From: Clostridium sp.
GTDB lineage: Bacteria > Bacillota_I > Bacilli_A > Acholeplasmatales > Anaeroplasmataceae
DNA length: 64,000 nucleotides
Direction of reading: 5' to 3'
Assembly (NCBI GenBank): GCA_022010015.1
Contig: CP091735.1
Span: 248,001-312,000, forward strand
Positions 10,730 to 21,388 of the stretch are shown here, piece after piece. A model generated the notes under the pieces. That model was not told the DNA's origin, searched no databases, and saw only the letters and a program-made list of their open reading frames with translations. The stretch's first letter is position 1. Each line of letters opens with the position of its first letter. Both the position numbers and the translations under genes were made by a program.

Positions 10730-11863
10730 CTATCTATTTTTCTTTATTGCTTCAACCATTTTACTATAATCAACTGTATTTGAATAATAGCCCTTTAGCA
10801 TATTTACAATCTTTTTTTATATTATTATAACCATTAATTTCTTCGATAGCTTTAATTTCATTACTAAGACAAATATAATTACTATTACTTGCATAGACAA
10901 AGGCACAAAATAAATGATCAACAATATCACCTTCCACTATTCTAGAAGTATTTATTATTTCTAAATGTCTCCTTGTTAAGAATAATGAAGCATAATATAA
11001 GGATTTAAAGCTCAAATACAAATAACTATTAATTTTTATAAGAAAACATAGCCTCTGCTATTTCCATAATTGTTTTATATGCTAATTGGTTTTTTTATCA
11101 ATAATTAAATAAAGACTGCAAATATTACATTTCACCTGAAAAAAAGTCTATTAATATTATAATCTATAATAAAAGGATTTTTTTCAGCATATCTAGCATA
11201 AAGCAAGGCATTATAAAAATCATTGTCCAAATAATATCTTGTTGAAGCTAAGGAATAGAATAATCCCTTTGCATAATTGATATTATCTAACAAGCCTTCA
11301 ATATAATTATAATCAACCATACTTGAATGAACAAAAAAGATTCAATTATAAAATAAATTACTTTTTAAATCATCATTAAAAAGCTTTTTCGTATTTTTTT
11401 AACTTTCTCATAATCACTTCGATAATAACTTATTTTTAGCTTTATAATTACTTTTTAATACTGTTAATATTTATAAAAAGGTGAATCATTTTAAAAAAAT
11501 AGGAGATAAGATTGTATTTTTCTTTATAATACTCATCTAATTTTTTTCTAAGTCGCTATTATAATCATCATTTACCTTATAATAAATCTTAGAAACAACA
11601 TTAGCAATTAAAATTTCATATTCTTCCATTTTATCTTTATTAACATCATTTATATGAAAAATAATTATTAAGCTTTTAAAACAATATTACTACCTATTTT
11701 TTTGTTCTTTAATTCTAGCCCTTCTATATGTACTAGAAGCAATATCAAGACTATCTAAAACAGCTTCTTTTGTCTTAAATTCATCCTTAAACAAGATATC
11801 AAACAAAATAAAGCTATAATGAGTTGTTAAATATTCGCTTAGTTTAAAATTATGAATTGCCAT
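10730..11863 (-). CDS. Unknown helical protein, HTH-like N-terminus with TPR-like repeats
   Basis: N-terminus MAIHNFKLSEYLTTHYSFIL then LDSLDIASSTYRRARIKEQ, which looks like a short helix-turn-helix. The rest is Tyr/Leu-rich helices in pairs (YAKGLFYSLASTRYYL, YNALLYARYAEKN, SLYYASLFLTRRHLEII, HLFCAFVYASNSNYICLS), the texture of TPR-like repeats. HTH plus TPR resembles peptide-sensing RNPP/Rgg-type regulators, but no diagnostic motif is visible, so that is inference. About 375 residues. Start at AGGAGG-spaced ATG 11861-11863, just downstream of tRNA-Ser. Slips near 10820, 11030-11140, 11340-11550 and 11697. Confidence 0.6.
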
Positions 11864-11879
11864 ATTTCCTCCTGACAAA

Positions 11880-11905
11880 TAAAAAAAACGGCCATAAGCC
11901 GTAAA
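11880..11905 (-). terminator. Terminator of tRNA-Ser
   Basis: Minus strand ACGGC-TTAT-GGCCGT followed by T8 immediately after the tRNA 3' end. Confidence 0.8.
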
Positions 11906-11913
11906 TTTCATAA

Positions 11914-12004
11914 TGGCGGAGCAGAAGGGATTCGAACCCTTGCACCAGTTACCCGGTCTACTTCCTTAGCAGGGAAGCCTCTTGAGCCTCTTGAGTACTA
12001 CTCC
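11914..12004 (-). tRNA. tRNA-Ser(GCT)
   Basis: Complete cloverleaf on the minus strand with encoded CCA. Acceptor GGAGTAG/CTGCTCC, anticodon arm CTTCC-CTGCTAA-GGAAG giving GCT (reads AGC/AGU), long class II variable arm (GACCGGGTAACTGGTG) and T arm AAGGG-TTCGAAT-CCCTT. 91 bases. Confidence 0.97.
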
Positions 12005-12087
12005 ACAACCAAGCCTATTCATTATACTATATTTTTAAAAAAATTAAGTCAATAATAAAAAAATGAAATAGGCTAAATTTTTACGTC

Positions 12088-13291
12088 TTAATTAAAAAAA
12101 CTAGCAAAGCAATTTTTTTACTTGATTTAAGCATTCTCTTACATTTTGTGCCTCTATATGTAAAAATATCATTATAATATTTCAATCTAATTTCTTTAGC
12201 AAAATGTAGAATTTTTTTGGTGTTCTTTTTTGTATGAAATTCAAAAAAATCACAATATCATAATCATGAAATTTATCCTTTTTCATACGATATATTAACT
12301 ATATCAAAATGATTCAATTTATTTTCTAAAATAAACATCTTGAATTCATATTTCAAATCACAAATTATTTCTTCCATATTATTTATAAATAATTAAATAT
12401 TTATTATTTGCCTCCTCCAAATTAAACCTTTTAATTTCTTCCCTTAGAGTATGCCTCATATCTATAATTTTCATATATAAATCTGCATTACCTATTAAAC
12501 CTTCATTATCAGTAATAATAATATTTTTTTACTATTTAATGAACAATCATTATTAATACATTTAAGCCTTTCTTTAATTTCGTCATTAATGTTTCTCGAT
12601 ATAAATAATTTTATTTTTCTAAAAGAAGCCTTGCAAGCATTGATGTTGGAATATTTTTTTATATTCAAACACATTCTTATTTTTTTCTTTTTAGCTCATC
12701 AATACTTAAAACATATTTAGAATAATTCATTAACCAAATCAAATAAGCAAAACAAACTATAAGTCCTATACCAATTCCAACAGTAATTGGCTTTTAAATA
12801 GCTTTTTTTGATATTTTTGATATTATAGCTTGCATATTCTAGCACATTAATATTAGCCTCAAAGAATTCATTGGTATTTTGAAAAGCTATTAGCTTATCA
12901 ATTATTTTATTAATAATCAAAATATTATTTTCTTTATATTTTGATATACATGATAAATTTATAAAGCTATTATCTAATTCATTTACAAACTCATAATTTT
13001 TTTATAAAAAAAGTATCAATATTAATATCTAAATCCTCTAACGCCTTCTTTAAAATAAAATCCCTCCTTATAAACGAATTAATAGTCATAGCTAGTCCAC
13101 TTTTTTTCATCATTTAGCATTTCAACATCTGACATAACTAAAACAAGACCTTTTTGCCTCATAGCGATTATCAGCAGCATTAGTTTTTATAATTGGTATG
13201 ATAATAGCCATAATAACGATTAAAATAAACACCTTAAATTTTTCTTACAACTATTTTTTTATAACTTCATTTAAAGAAATCCCCTCATCCA
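12088..13291 (-). CDS. Unknown membrane protein with N-terminal helix and coiled coil
   Basis: Start MDEGISLNEVIKKI (ATG 13289-13291), then a strongly hydrophobic stretch (ILIVIMAIIIPIIKTNA) near residues 17-35 and a second hydrophobic segment near 12760-12800. Between them lies a charged helical part (IINKIIDKLIAFQNTNEFF). The C-terminal part carries DMRHTLREEIKRFNLEE and ends HIEAQNVRECLNQ. I recognise no family. It is cut by about ten run-length slips (for example 12230, 12525, 12655, 13000, 13100, 13250), so domain order is uncertain. It may be more than one gene. Confidence 0.45.
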
Positions 13292-13371
13292 TATAATCAC
13301 CATTTAAATTATAGTATTAAATTATTAAAAAAATTGTCGATTTTTAGGGAAATAAATAAGAATATAATAAA

Positions 13372-13412
13372 AAAAGATTTGAAACAGCAATTATTACTGT
13401 ATCAAATCTTCA
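13372..13412 (-). terminator. Terminator
   Basis: Minus strand AAGATTTGATACAG-TAATAATTG-CTGTTTCAAATCTT followed by T7; strong stem. Confidence 0.9.
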
Positions 13413-13421
13413 CTTCTCACA

Positions 13422-13727
13422 TTATTGCAAGTATCCCTCATCATAAAGTAACTCTAGCACTTTTGCTTCACATTTCAACATTCTCATATCAATAAGCCTA
13501 TGATTTTTTTAAGATTTGTATCTATTGCAGCCTTATAATTGATAGCCTCAATCGTAAAAATTTTTTTAAATAATTCATAATCGCCTAATTCTTGAATAAC
13601 CACTTTATTTTTCTACATCACAAAAAAAGTAATAATTATCCTGCACGAAAAACTTATATTGTTCTTGTCCTGATTTTTTTGAATTCTATGCACATATAGT
13701 TTAAATATATTTGCTCCTAATACATTA
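13422..13727 (-). CDS. Small unknown protein
   Basis: With three runs shortened (13516-13522, 13611, 13673) this reads as one frame of about 95-100 residues: FKLYVHRIQKSGQEQYKFFV, DNYYFFCDVENKVVIQELGD, FTIEAINYKAAIDTNLKNHR, CEAKVLELLYDEGYLQ, stop. No ATG is visible at the N-terminus; AGGAGC at about 13711 points to a start near 13705-13727, perhaps a rare codon or one lost to an error. Alternating polar and aromatic residues suggest a compact beta-alpha protein. No family recognised. It follows the DUF4143 gene directly and has its own terminator. Confidence 0.5.
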
Positions 13728-13741
13728 AACTAACTAATCAT

Positions 13742-14990
13742 TTAGAATTGTTCATGATTTTTCATAAATTCCATAAGATTTTTATGAATTATTCCATTTC
13801 TTTTCTGTAATAAATAATCAGTTGTTAGTACATACTTTGCGTAATTATCTCGAATCAATTCTAATGATTTATATTCTCTATCTTCTGTTGACTTATTTTC
13901 AAGAATTGTGTAAGCAACCTGGATATAACTATAATTTTGCATTTTATCATTTAAAATAAAATCGCACTCTAATTTTCCAATTTTTCCCACGCTCACATCA
14001 TATCCAAGTCCCTTAGAATATATATATACTATATTTTCAAGGCAAGGACCATAATTAATCCTCTTGTTGGTGTTCAACATATAATAAAAACTTAAATCAG
14101 CAAGATAATATTTTTTTCTCGCCAGACATAGCTTTTTTTACTTTTTATGTCAAATCTATCACAAGCATATATAATTTTAGCATCAACTAAAAATCGTTAA
14201 GTATCTTTTTATTGTTTCTCTTGAAATTCTTATGTTGTTTTTCTAAACCCTTTTGTATGCTGTTAACATTCATCGTTGAGCCAAAATTATTCATCACAAA
14301 AATTTCTAACAATTTCAAAGCATTCAACATCTCTAATCTTTACTCTTCTTTTTAATATCCTTTGAAAATATTTCATCAATTATACCTCTTGTATAAGTTC
14401 TTTTTAGCATCATCATCATCGTCCATCAATAGGCTCCTTTGGAAAGCCACCATTAATTATATATTCATTTAATTCAATTAATAGGTTGGGATTTATACTC
14501 TTTGAATAGTACTTTTTTTCATATCCAAATATTCATCAAAAACTTAAAGTATAAATCTCAAATTCAATATACCTACCTGTTAGTTTCGTAACTAATTCGC
14601 CACTTAACAAATATGAATTAGAAACCAGTTATAAAAAAATTGAATAATCGCCTTCTGACCTATACGCATTAATTACTTCTTCAAAGCCATCAACATTTTT
14701 GTATTTCATCAATAAACAAATATTTTTAATCCTTTTTATTTTTGGATAAACTATCAATAACTTCTTCTAATTGATCAGCTTTTTTTATAGTTTTTATAGT
14801 CTCTTTTATCTAAATCTATATATATAATATTTGATTCATTTACTCCATCTTCTATAAGCTCAGCCTTAATCATTTCCATAAGACTTGATTTCCCACAACG
14901 CCTTATTCCAGTTATAACCTTAATAATATCATCGTATTTATAAAATGGTCTAATTTTAGATAAGAATTTTTCTCTTTTAAATAAATCCAT
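13742..14990 (-). CDS. DUF4143-type AAA ATPase (copy 3)
   Basis: P-loop VITGIRRCGKSSLMEMIKAE (about 14870-14930), an IIYIDLDKRDYKNY strand, a gapped Walker B region near 14740-14700, LSGELVTKLTG(R)YIEFE near 14560-14600, and a clean C-terminal DUF4143 part (13742-14080: NYGPCLENIVYIYSKGLG, KIGKLECDFIL, YIQVAYTILENKSTEDREYK, YVLTTDYLLQKRNGIIHKNL). The ExDF...IQV pattern is intact. Start MDLFKREKFL at 14990. Slips near 14110-14160, 14200-14240, 14350-14420, 14500-14650 and 14780. Third member of this family in 11 kb. Confidence 0.85.
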
Positions 14991-15181
14991 ATAATATCGC
15001 CTCTCATAGTTTTTATTATATCATTTAAGTTAGATTTTTTTCAAGTTAACGTTGCATTTTTATTTTTAATATTTTGCAATCTTAAGTCTCAAAAATGAAC
15101 AAAAATTCTACATCTTATTCTAATTCATTTAAACTTTGATATTGAATTTATATTTTTTTCAAATTTGGAAAGTTGTACATT

Positions 15182-15700
15182 TTAAGTGAAACTTTTTGAT
15201 GCAAAATAATCATCTAAATACATTAAATTATTCGTTCCATATACTGTATATTCTTTTATATTTATAATCATATTCATCTTCTACTATACTATTAGCTTTA
15301 ACTCCTACAACCTTATATTTTTTTAGAATTTATTTTTGATAGTATCAGGTAAATATATAACATAATCATTTGTATATTTTTTTACATTTGAAATATATGC
15401 AACGTCGTCCTTAATCTCAAAAATCAAAAAAATTCGTTTTTTTAAATTCTTCATTCTTATATTCATAAATTGGATATAATTTATGCTCTGATCTATAGAA
15501 TAAGCTCTTCTTACTACCACCATTAGTATCATAGCGCCATTCTTTAAATTCTAATCCATACAAATCCTCAGGCTTATAAAATGCATCTTTAAATACATTT
15601 GTAAAATCAAATCCAATCCATAATGAAACAATTAATACAGCTAAAAAAACAATGACAGATGGAATTAATATTTTATATGCTTTTTCCTTTGTTCTTTCAT
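15182..15700 (-). CDS. Unknown exported or membrane-anchored protein
   Basis: Start ATG 15698-15700 after AAAGGTGACG. Basic N-terminus, one membrane helix (ILIPSVIVFLAVLIVSLWIG), then a polar outside domain: FKDAFYKPEDLYGLEFKEWR, GGSKKSLFYRSEHKLYPIYE, DVAYISNVKKYTNDYVIYLP, KVVGVKANSIVEDEYDYKY and a tail YGTNNLMYLDDYFASKSFT. The N.VKKYTNDYVIYLPDTI.. texture recalls surface leucine-rich/BspA-type repeats but a single unit is not diagnostic. About 170 residues. Slips near 15650, 15435, 15424 and 15322. Confidence 0.5.
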
Positions 15701-15760
15701 AATAAAAACGTCACCTTTCATTAGTTATACATATTCGTAGAAAAAAATGTCAATTTTCAT

Positions 15761-15800
15761 AAAAAAATTTCCCCTTTAATTTATCTAAAAGGGGATAATT
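15761..15800 (-). terminator. Terminator after tex
   Basis: Minus strand CCCCTTTT-AGATAAATT-AAAGGGG followed by AAATTTTTTT. Confidence 0.85.
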
Positions 15801-15810
15801 ACTATATTAA

Positions 15811-18007
15811 TTATTTTTTTATCATAGAAAGGGCTAATTTATGTCTATTGTAATCAATATCAATAACATAAACCTTAACTAAATCGCCAACCTTAACTAC
15901 CTCTGATGGATTCTTAATATATTTAGTAGACATTTTTGATAAATGAACTAATCCATCATATTTTACACCACAGTCAACAAAGGCACCAAAATCACAAACA
16001 TTTCTAACTGTTCCTTCAAGCTCATCACCTATATGTAGGTCTTCAAAGTGAAGAATATCACTTCTTAGCTTTGGTGCTTGATATGACTCTCTTACATCAC
16101 GCATAGGTGCTATAAATGCATCTAAAATATCATTTAATGTATATTCATCTATATCTAGCTTATTTTTAAGCTCAAGCTTATTAGCATTTAGAATTCTTTC
16201 CTTCATTTCCTTTGTTCCTAAATCATTACTTGATAGGCCTAGTTCCTTTAAAACAAGCTGAGCCTTATCATATGATTCTGGATGAATTGGTGTTTTATCC
16301 AAAGGCTCATTACCTTCAAGTACTCTTAAAAATCCAACAGATTGCTCATAGGCTTTAGGACCAAGACCTGAAACATTCTTTAATTCCTTACGATTTTTAA
16401 TACCCTTTACCTCATCACGATAAGCAATTATATTTTTACTAACCTTTTTATTTAAACCAGAAACATAGCTTAATAAGGAGGCAGAAGCTGTATTAACATT
16501 AACACCTACTCTATTTACTGCCTCAGTTACTACGAAATCTAGGGAATCAGATAATTTAGATTCACTAACATCATGCTGATATTGACCAACGCCAATTGAT
16601 TTAGGATCAATTTTTACAAGCTCAGCAAGTGGATCTTGTAATCTACGAGCAATTGAAACAGCACTTCTTTCCTGAACCTCAAAATCAGGGAATTCCTCTT
16701 GAGCAATAGGTGAAGCACTATAAACAGAAGCCCCTGCTTCACTAACAATAACATATTTAGTATCTAGATTATTTTCTTTAATAACCTCAGCAATAAAGCT
16801 TTCTGTTTCTCTTGAGGCTGTACCATTACCAATAGCAATTAAGCCAAAAATGATATTTATTATATAAATCCACAATTGTCTTTTTTTACTTTTTTTAGAA
16901 CTAAACGCTCATCAACGCTTGCTCCCTTAGCTTTTTCATTAGGATAAATTACCCCAATTTCCAAAACCTTTCCTGTTTTAGAAACAACAGCAAGCTTACA
17001 GCCAGTTCTAAATGCTGGATCAACACCCAAAACAACATGTCCCTTCATTGGAGATTGTAATAATAAATTCTTAAGGTTCATTGCAAAAACCTCAATTGCA
17101 CCATCACTTGCATTATCTAAAATCATTGCTTTAATTTCACGTTCTAAAGCTGGAGCAATTAATCTCTTATATGAATCAGCAATAGCATCCTTAATATCAT
17201 CTAAGAAAAATTGATTCTCTAAAATGAATAACTTTATATTCTAAATATTCTAAATCTTTATTTTTTTATCATTTGCAACACTTGCAGTAATAATACCTTC
17301 ATTTACAGCACGATTAATTGCTAAAACCTGATAACCCTTTAAATGATTTATATTAGCTTGGAATTCATAATAATTTTTGTAAAGTTCTTCCTCATCAACA
17401 GCGTCCTTTTTTTCCTTTTTTGTAGATAGTATACTATACTTTCCCCAGCGCTCTCTTAAATCCTTACGATATGAAGCATCGTCAGATATTCTTTCAGCAA
17501 TAATATATTTAGCTCATGTTAAGGCCTCATCTGTTGTTTTTAACCTTATCTGTTAAATATTTATTTAAGACTTCTTCCTTAGTACCTCTACGATAGAATT
17601 TCATGATTTCATCAGCAAGAGGCTCTAAGCCTCAAAAGCAATAGCCTCAGTAGCCTTTTGTTTTTTTCTTTTTCCTTATATGGTCGATATAAATCATCAA
17701 CCTCAACAAGCTTCATTGCTTCGTCAATTTTTTTGACTTAGCTCATCAGTTAGCATTCCCTTTTCAGCAATTAATCTTTTGACATCATCTTTTCTTTTTT
17801 GAAGATTAACACCATATTCATATGCTTCAGAAATAGCTCTAATTTGATCCTCATCTAAAGCTCCTGTTGCTTCTTTACGATATCTTGCAATAAAAGGTAC
17901 CGTACAATTATCCTTTAAAAAATCAAGAACAACCTTAATTTGACTAACCTTAATATTTTTGGTTTTGAGGCAATATCCTCAAGTAATGCTTCATTTAAAT
18001 ATTCCAT
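15811..18007 (-). CDS. tex: Tex family S1 RNA-binding protein
   Basis: Tex is a cytosolic nucleic-acid-binding factor related to Spt6. Domains in order: Tex_N (MEYLNEALLEDIASKPK, AIARYRKEATG-like block near 17880), YqgF/RNase-H-like fold with HVVLGVDPAFRTGCKLAVV and VIYPNEKAKG, helix-hairpin-helix (VGVNVNTASASLLSYVSGLN, ELKNVSGLGPKAYEQSVGFL) and C-terminal S1 domain (HIGDELEGTVRNVCDFGAFV, YDGLVHLSKMSTKYI). About 715-730 residues, as expected. Start ATG 18005-18007 after AGGTGAG. Slips near 16870, 17225-17265, 17515-17545, 17630-17735 and 17955. Confidence 0.96.
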
Positions 18008-18011
18008 ATTC

Positions 18012-18042
18012 TCACCTAAAATAAAGACGCCCTAGGCGCCTA
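18012..18042 (-). terminator. Terminator after the exported-protein gene
   Basis: Minus strand AGGCGCC-TA-GGGCGTCT followed by TTATTTT; the highest-GC hairpin in the neighbourhood, lying just before tex. Confidence 0.75.
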
Positions 18043-18045
18043 TAA

Positions 18046-18683
18046 TTAAATATTCTCTATAACGTCAAGATAAGCCTTTGCTTCCTTAATGTAAGTAATG
18101 CAACTCTTTACACCTGATCCACTTATTTCTGTTTTATTGTCATCCTTAGTTGTTTGACTATATGCATCACCATGTACATAAATAAATGCTGGACCAGAAG
18201 TGAAATTTCCATATGATGAATTAGAAAGAATTCCAGAGTTTGAAGTTAAGCTTGTGTTAACTAAATAAAAAGCAACTCCTTCACATTTTCCTTCAGCTTG
18301 AAGCTCTTTTAAGCGCTTATTGAAGTTTTCAACTTCATTAGCTAAAAGTAGTTTGATTATCAGTATCAATCTTTTTTTAATACTATCCTTATCAGTATAA
18401 GGATTTAATGCTTTTAAAAAGTATCATCATCATAAACAAAAAAACAAATATATCACTATAATTGTCTTCTTCAATGATATCATCTAATACATCTGAATTA
18501 ATTTTTTTAAATCTGAAAAAAATCAGCAAATCTATCATAGCTTTCATCTTTTGTTATTTTTATAATAATGAAACCACCAACGCCAACACCAATACCAATA
18601 ATAGCTAATACTGCAACAACACAAACAATGATTGTGATTAACTTCTTATGCTTACCCTTTACTTTAATTTTATCTTGTCTCAT
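18046..18683 (-). CDS. Membrane-anchored extracellular protein, possibly thioredoxin-like
   Basis: Start ATG 18681-18683 after GGAGGC. Short basic lead, one helix (LITIIVCVVAVLAIIGIGVG), then an outer domain: DESYDRFADF, a damaged middle, EVENFNKRLKELQAEGKCEG, VAFYLVNTSLTSNSGILSNS, GPAFIYVHGDAYSQ and GVKSCITYIKEAKAYLDVIE. A strand such as VAFYLVNTS followed by GPAFIYVHG is compatible with a thioredoxin-like or bacteriocin-transport-accessory fold, but there is no CxxC. About 210 residues. Slips near 18365, 18375-18440 and 18505-18530. Confidence 0.6.
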
Positions 18684-18779
18684 TTGTAATGCCTCCTTAG
18701 TAGGTAATCTATTATATTATATCTAAATTTTTTTAAAATTTAGCAATACCATTAATAACATTTACCGCATTTTTACTAG

Positions 18780-18805
18780 GCAAAAAGGCACCATTTGGTG
18801 CCTCA
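18780..18805 (-). terminator. Terminator
   Basis: Minus strand GGCACC-AAAT-GGTGCC followed by TTTTTG. The stem starts inside the stop region of the upstream gene (18803-18805). Confidence 0.85.
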
Positions 18806-19791
18806 TACAAAGCTTATTGAATGACCTAGCTCAATAAGCTCTAAAGTTGATAATGTATTTGAATAAATACTGATAAATTTATTTTTTTGTAAATATAGCT
18901 AATTCCATTTTTTTAGAAACATTAATTATTCCTAAGCTAGAGATACTTAAATCATCATACATTCTTAAAGAAACGCTTAAAGAATCACTTTTAATATTTT
19001 CAGCAACCACTACATAGTTCTTTTTCACCACTATAGGTAACAATTTCCTTATCACCATATTTTTACAACTGTATTTTTTTATTCTTTTTCATCAGTTAAA
19101 TAAGCTACATTTATGCTACCCATAATTTCTTCAATATTCCCCTCACCAAGTGAGCTAGTTTTTTTCAGTCATGATTTTTTTCTTGATCAAAATATTCAGC
19201 CTTTTAGTTCCTTATTAGGGCTAAAGCTTATAAATGTAACCTCAACTATTTTTTTATCACTAGCATTATAAAAAAATTACAGCTAATTGGTGTAAAATCA
19301 GAGCCCTTGCAGGAAAATTTCATATAGGTCAAATTTTTGATTAACCTTATGTGAAATTTTACTTTCAATAGTAATAACATCATTATCAACATTAAATTTT
19401 TGTATCACTATCATTTACAATATCTTTGACAATTGCTGATATCAAATAAGCATGTGAGCTATTAAGTGGCCAATCACTATCAAACTGAAATTGCTTATTT
19501 AACACTGGAGATAATACATATACTCCATTCGTATTTTTTTACTATAATTTGTTCATTATTATTACTAGAGGAAAAAAATTAACCATATAATAATCAGGAG
19601 ACAAATAGCTTGAATTTACATTAAAGCATATCACATCATCCGCCCTATACATATTCATTTTTGCACTACATTCATAGCTCTTCAATCCCTCATAATAATT
19701 ACAAACAGCCTTTAATGATAAAGTGTTTGTTTTTACAGCTAGTGAGCATAAAAAAATAATAAATCCTAAAATTATCAAACTAATTTTTCAT
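18803..19791 (-). CDS. Unknown secreted protein
   Basis: Start ATG 19789-19791 after GAGGTGG; a hydrophobic signal sequence follows (SLIILGFIIFLCSLAVKTNT). The mature part includes KAVCNYYEGLKSYECSAKMN, YRADDVICFNVNSSYLSPDY, YVLSPVLNKQFQFDSDWPLN, SSHAYLISAIVKDIVND and ends STLELIELGHSISFV. Two Cys in the first domain and a predominantly beta texture suggest an extracellular binding protein. About 320 residues; no family recognised. Slips near 19535, 19400, 19330-19310, 19270, 19180-19060 and 18900. Confidence 0.6.
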
Positions 19792-19894
19792 TTTTCCACC
19801 TCAAAATTTTTCATTAAAATATATTAAATAATTATTCAAAAATATGAATAAATTAACAAAATATATTAAATAATAAAAAAATAAGGAGGTTAAT

Positions 19895-20097
19895 ATGAAT
19901 ATATTACAAAAAAATAACCCTAGCAATTACGATTATTGGCGCAATTAACTGGGGTCTAGTTGGAATCTTTGATTTTTAATTTAGTAGAATGGCTATTTCA
20001 ACCAAAAACTATCTTAACACGAGCAATTTATATTGTCGTTGCAATTTGTGGTATCATCAATATTGCTTTATTATTTAAAAAGATGCCATCATGCTAA
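19895..20097 (+). CDS. DUF378 family small membrane protein
   Basis: With two runs corrected (19908-19914 and 19973-19977) it reads as a 66-residue protein: MNILQKITLAITIIGAINWG, LVGIFDFNLVEWLF, a second helix RAIYIVVAICGIINIALLF and a KKMPSC end. GAINWGLVGIF is the hallmark of DUF378 (YuzA-like). Two helices; function unknown. Strong AGGAGG before ATG. It is on the opposite strand to its neighbours and its stop overlaps the 3' end of acpS by 4 bases. Confidence 0.85.
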
Positions 20098-20422
20098 TTT
20101 AGAATAACTATAGCCTCTGAATAATTAGATGTATGTGAAATCGATAATATTAGTTCATCCTTAATTTTATTAGATCTAATATATGGAGCTCCATATTCAT
20201 CATTTAATACAGAAATATCCTTATAGCAAAGACTACCATCTCCATGAACGTATACTTTAAAAATCGCCTCTTTGACTGCAAAGCGTGAAGCAATGTATTC
20301 AATCTGGCGTTTTTTATTATTAAAATTATTAAATACCTTCATCTCATCATCACTTAAAAATCCTATCCTTTAATTTTTAAGCTAATGTCCTTATGCTCAA
20401 CTAAATCTATGCCAACCTTCAT
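20094..20422 (-). CDS. acpS: Holo-[acyl-carrier-protein] synthase
   Basis: Transfers the 4'-phosphopantetheine group from CoA to acyl carrier protein. N-terminal MKVGIDLVEHKDI carries the GIDLVE metal-binding Asp; the middle has YIASRFAVKEAIFKVYV with the second metal ligand in RFAVKEA; the end has LILSISHTSNYSEAIVIL, matching the ISHt..YA.A..v strand. About 108 residues, a little shorter than the usual 118-125. One slip near 20363. Downstream of whiA with a 10-base gap, so probably the last gene of that operon. Confidence 0.92.
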
Positions 20423-20432
20423 TTATTTATCC

Positions 20433-21380
20433 CTACTTTTTCTTATATGCTATAGCTATTTCCTTTAGCTTACGAAAAACGATGATTTAATCCTGACTTA
20501 GTCATTTCCTCACCATATTCATTTTTTTCCAAAATTTCTAAAAGCTCATTAAAGCTTGCTTCCATATGCTCCTTACGAACCTTCATAATTAATAAAAGCT
20601 TAGGATCAAGCTTATCAAGTGGATAATTATATTCTAAATATTGAATATACGCCATTTGCTCTTTAGCAGCCTGAAAGGTTTTGGTTTCATTAGCTAATTC
20701 ACAATTTAAATTTCTTGATACAGTTTGATGTATTTCTCTTTTAATAACAGCGTCTTCAATTTGAAAAAAACATTTTCTATTGCTCCAATAATTCTTAAAA
20801 AAATCACAAATAAGATTAACATCCTTAATATATAAAAATAAGATGATTTCTTCTCTTACATATTTTTTTCCATTTAAATCAAATATGTTAAAAAAACCTG
20901 TTGTAAAAAAATAATTTCCTCGTCATCATCACATTTTATTTCTAAATGATAATTTCCACCACTTGGATCATTAACACTACCCTTACATAAAAATGCTCCT
21001 CTTAAATAGGCCTTTGCATAGACCTCATTAGCAATTATTTCTTCATTTTGTAGCTTATTTTTTTATTAAGAATTCCAAAATCCTCACATATAACATCAAC
21101 TTGACTCAAAATATAAAGTGAATATGTAGTTTTTTTCTTCAAACTGCTTAATAATTCTTGATTCAATTCGAGTTTCAACATTGTGAAATCTCTTTAAAAG
21201 TGTTAAAAAATGACGCAATATCGTAAGTGATGTTGAACTAAAAACAAGCTTCAAGCCATCACTTGACATACTTATTTCACTACCATAGCGAATCATTGCT
21301 AAAACTTCAATAAAATCAGAGGAGCTATCGGGATTAGAAACCCCACAAAGCTCCTCTTTAACTTTTAGTGCAAAGCTCAT
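20433..21380 (-). CDS. whiA: Sporulation/cell-division regulator WhiA
   Basis: Homing-endonuclease-like fold plus C-terminal helix-turn-helix; in Firmicutes it binds DNA and influences division and metabolism. N-terminus MSFALKVKEELCGV, then LAMIRYGSEISMSSDGLKLV; the central block AYLRGAFLCKGSVNDPSGGN-YHLEIKCDD (near 20930-21010) is diagnostic. The C-terminal HTH (EYNYPLDKLDPKLLLIMKVR, GLNHRFRKLKEIAIAYKKK) is present. About 315 residues. Slips near 21130, 21062, 20890-20910, 20770-20800 and 20478. ATG follows a GGTGA; it starts 8 bases after the preceding gene's stop. Confidence 0.93.
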
Positions 21381-21388
21381 ATTATCAC

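Noticed and set aside
18046..18683. Thioredoxin-family oxidoreductase
   Set aside because: No CxxC motif in any frame; kept only as a possible fold in the entry.
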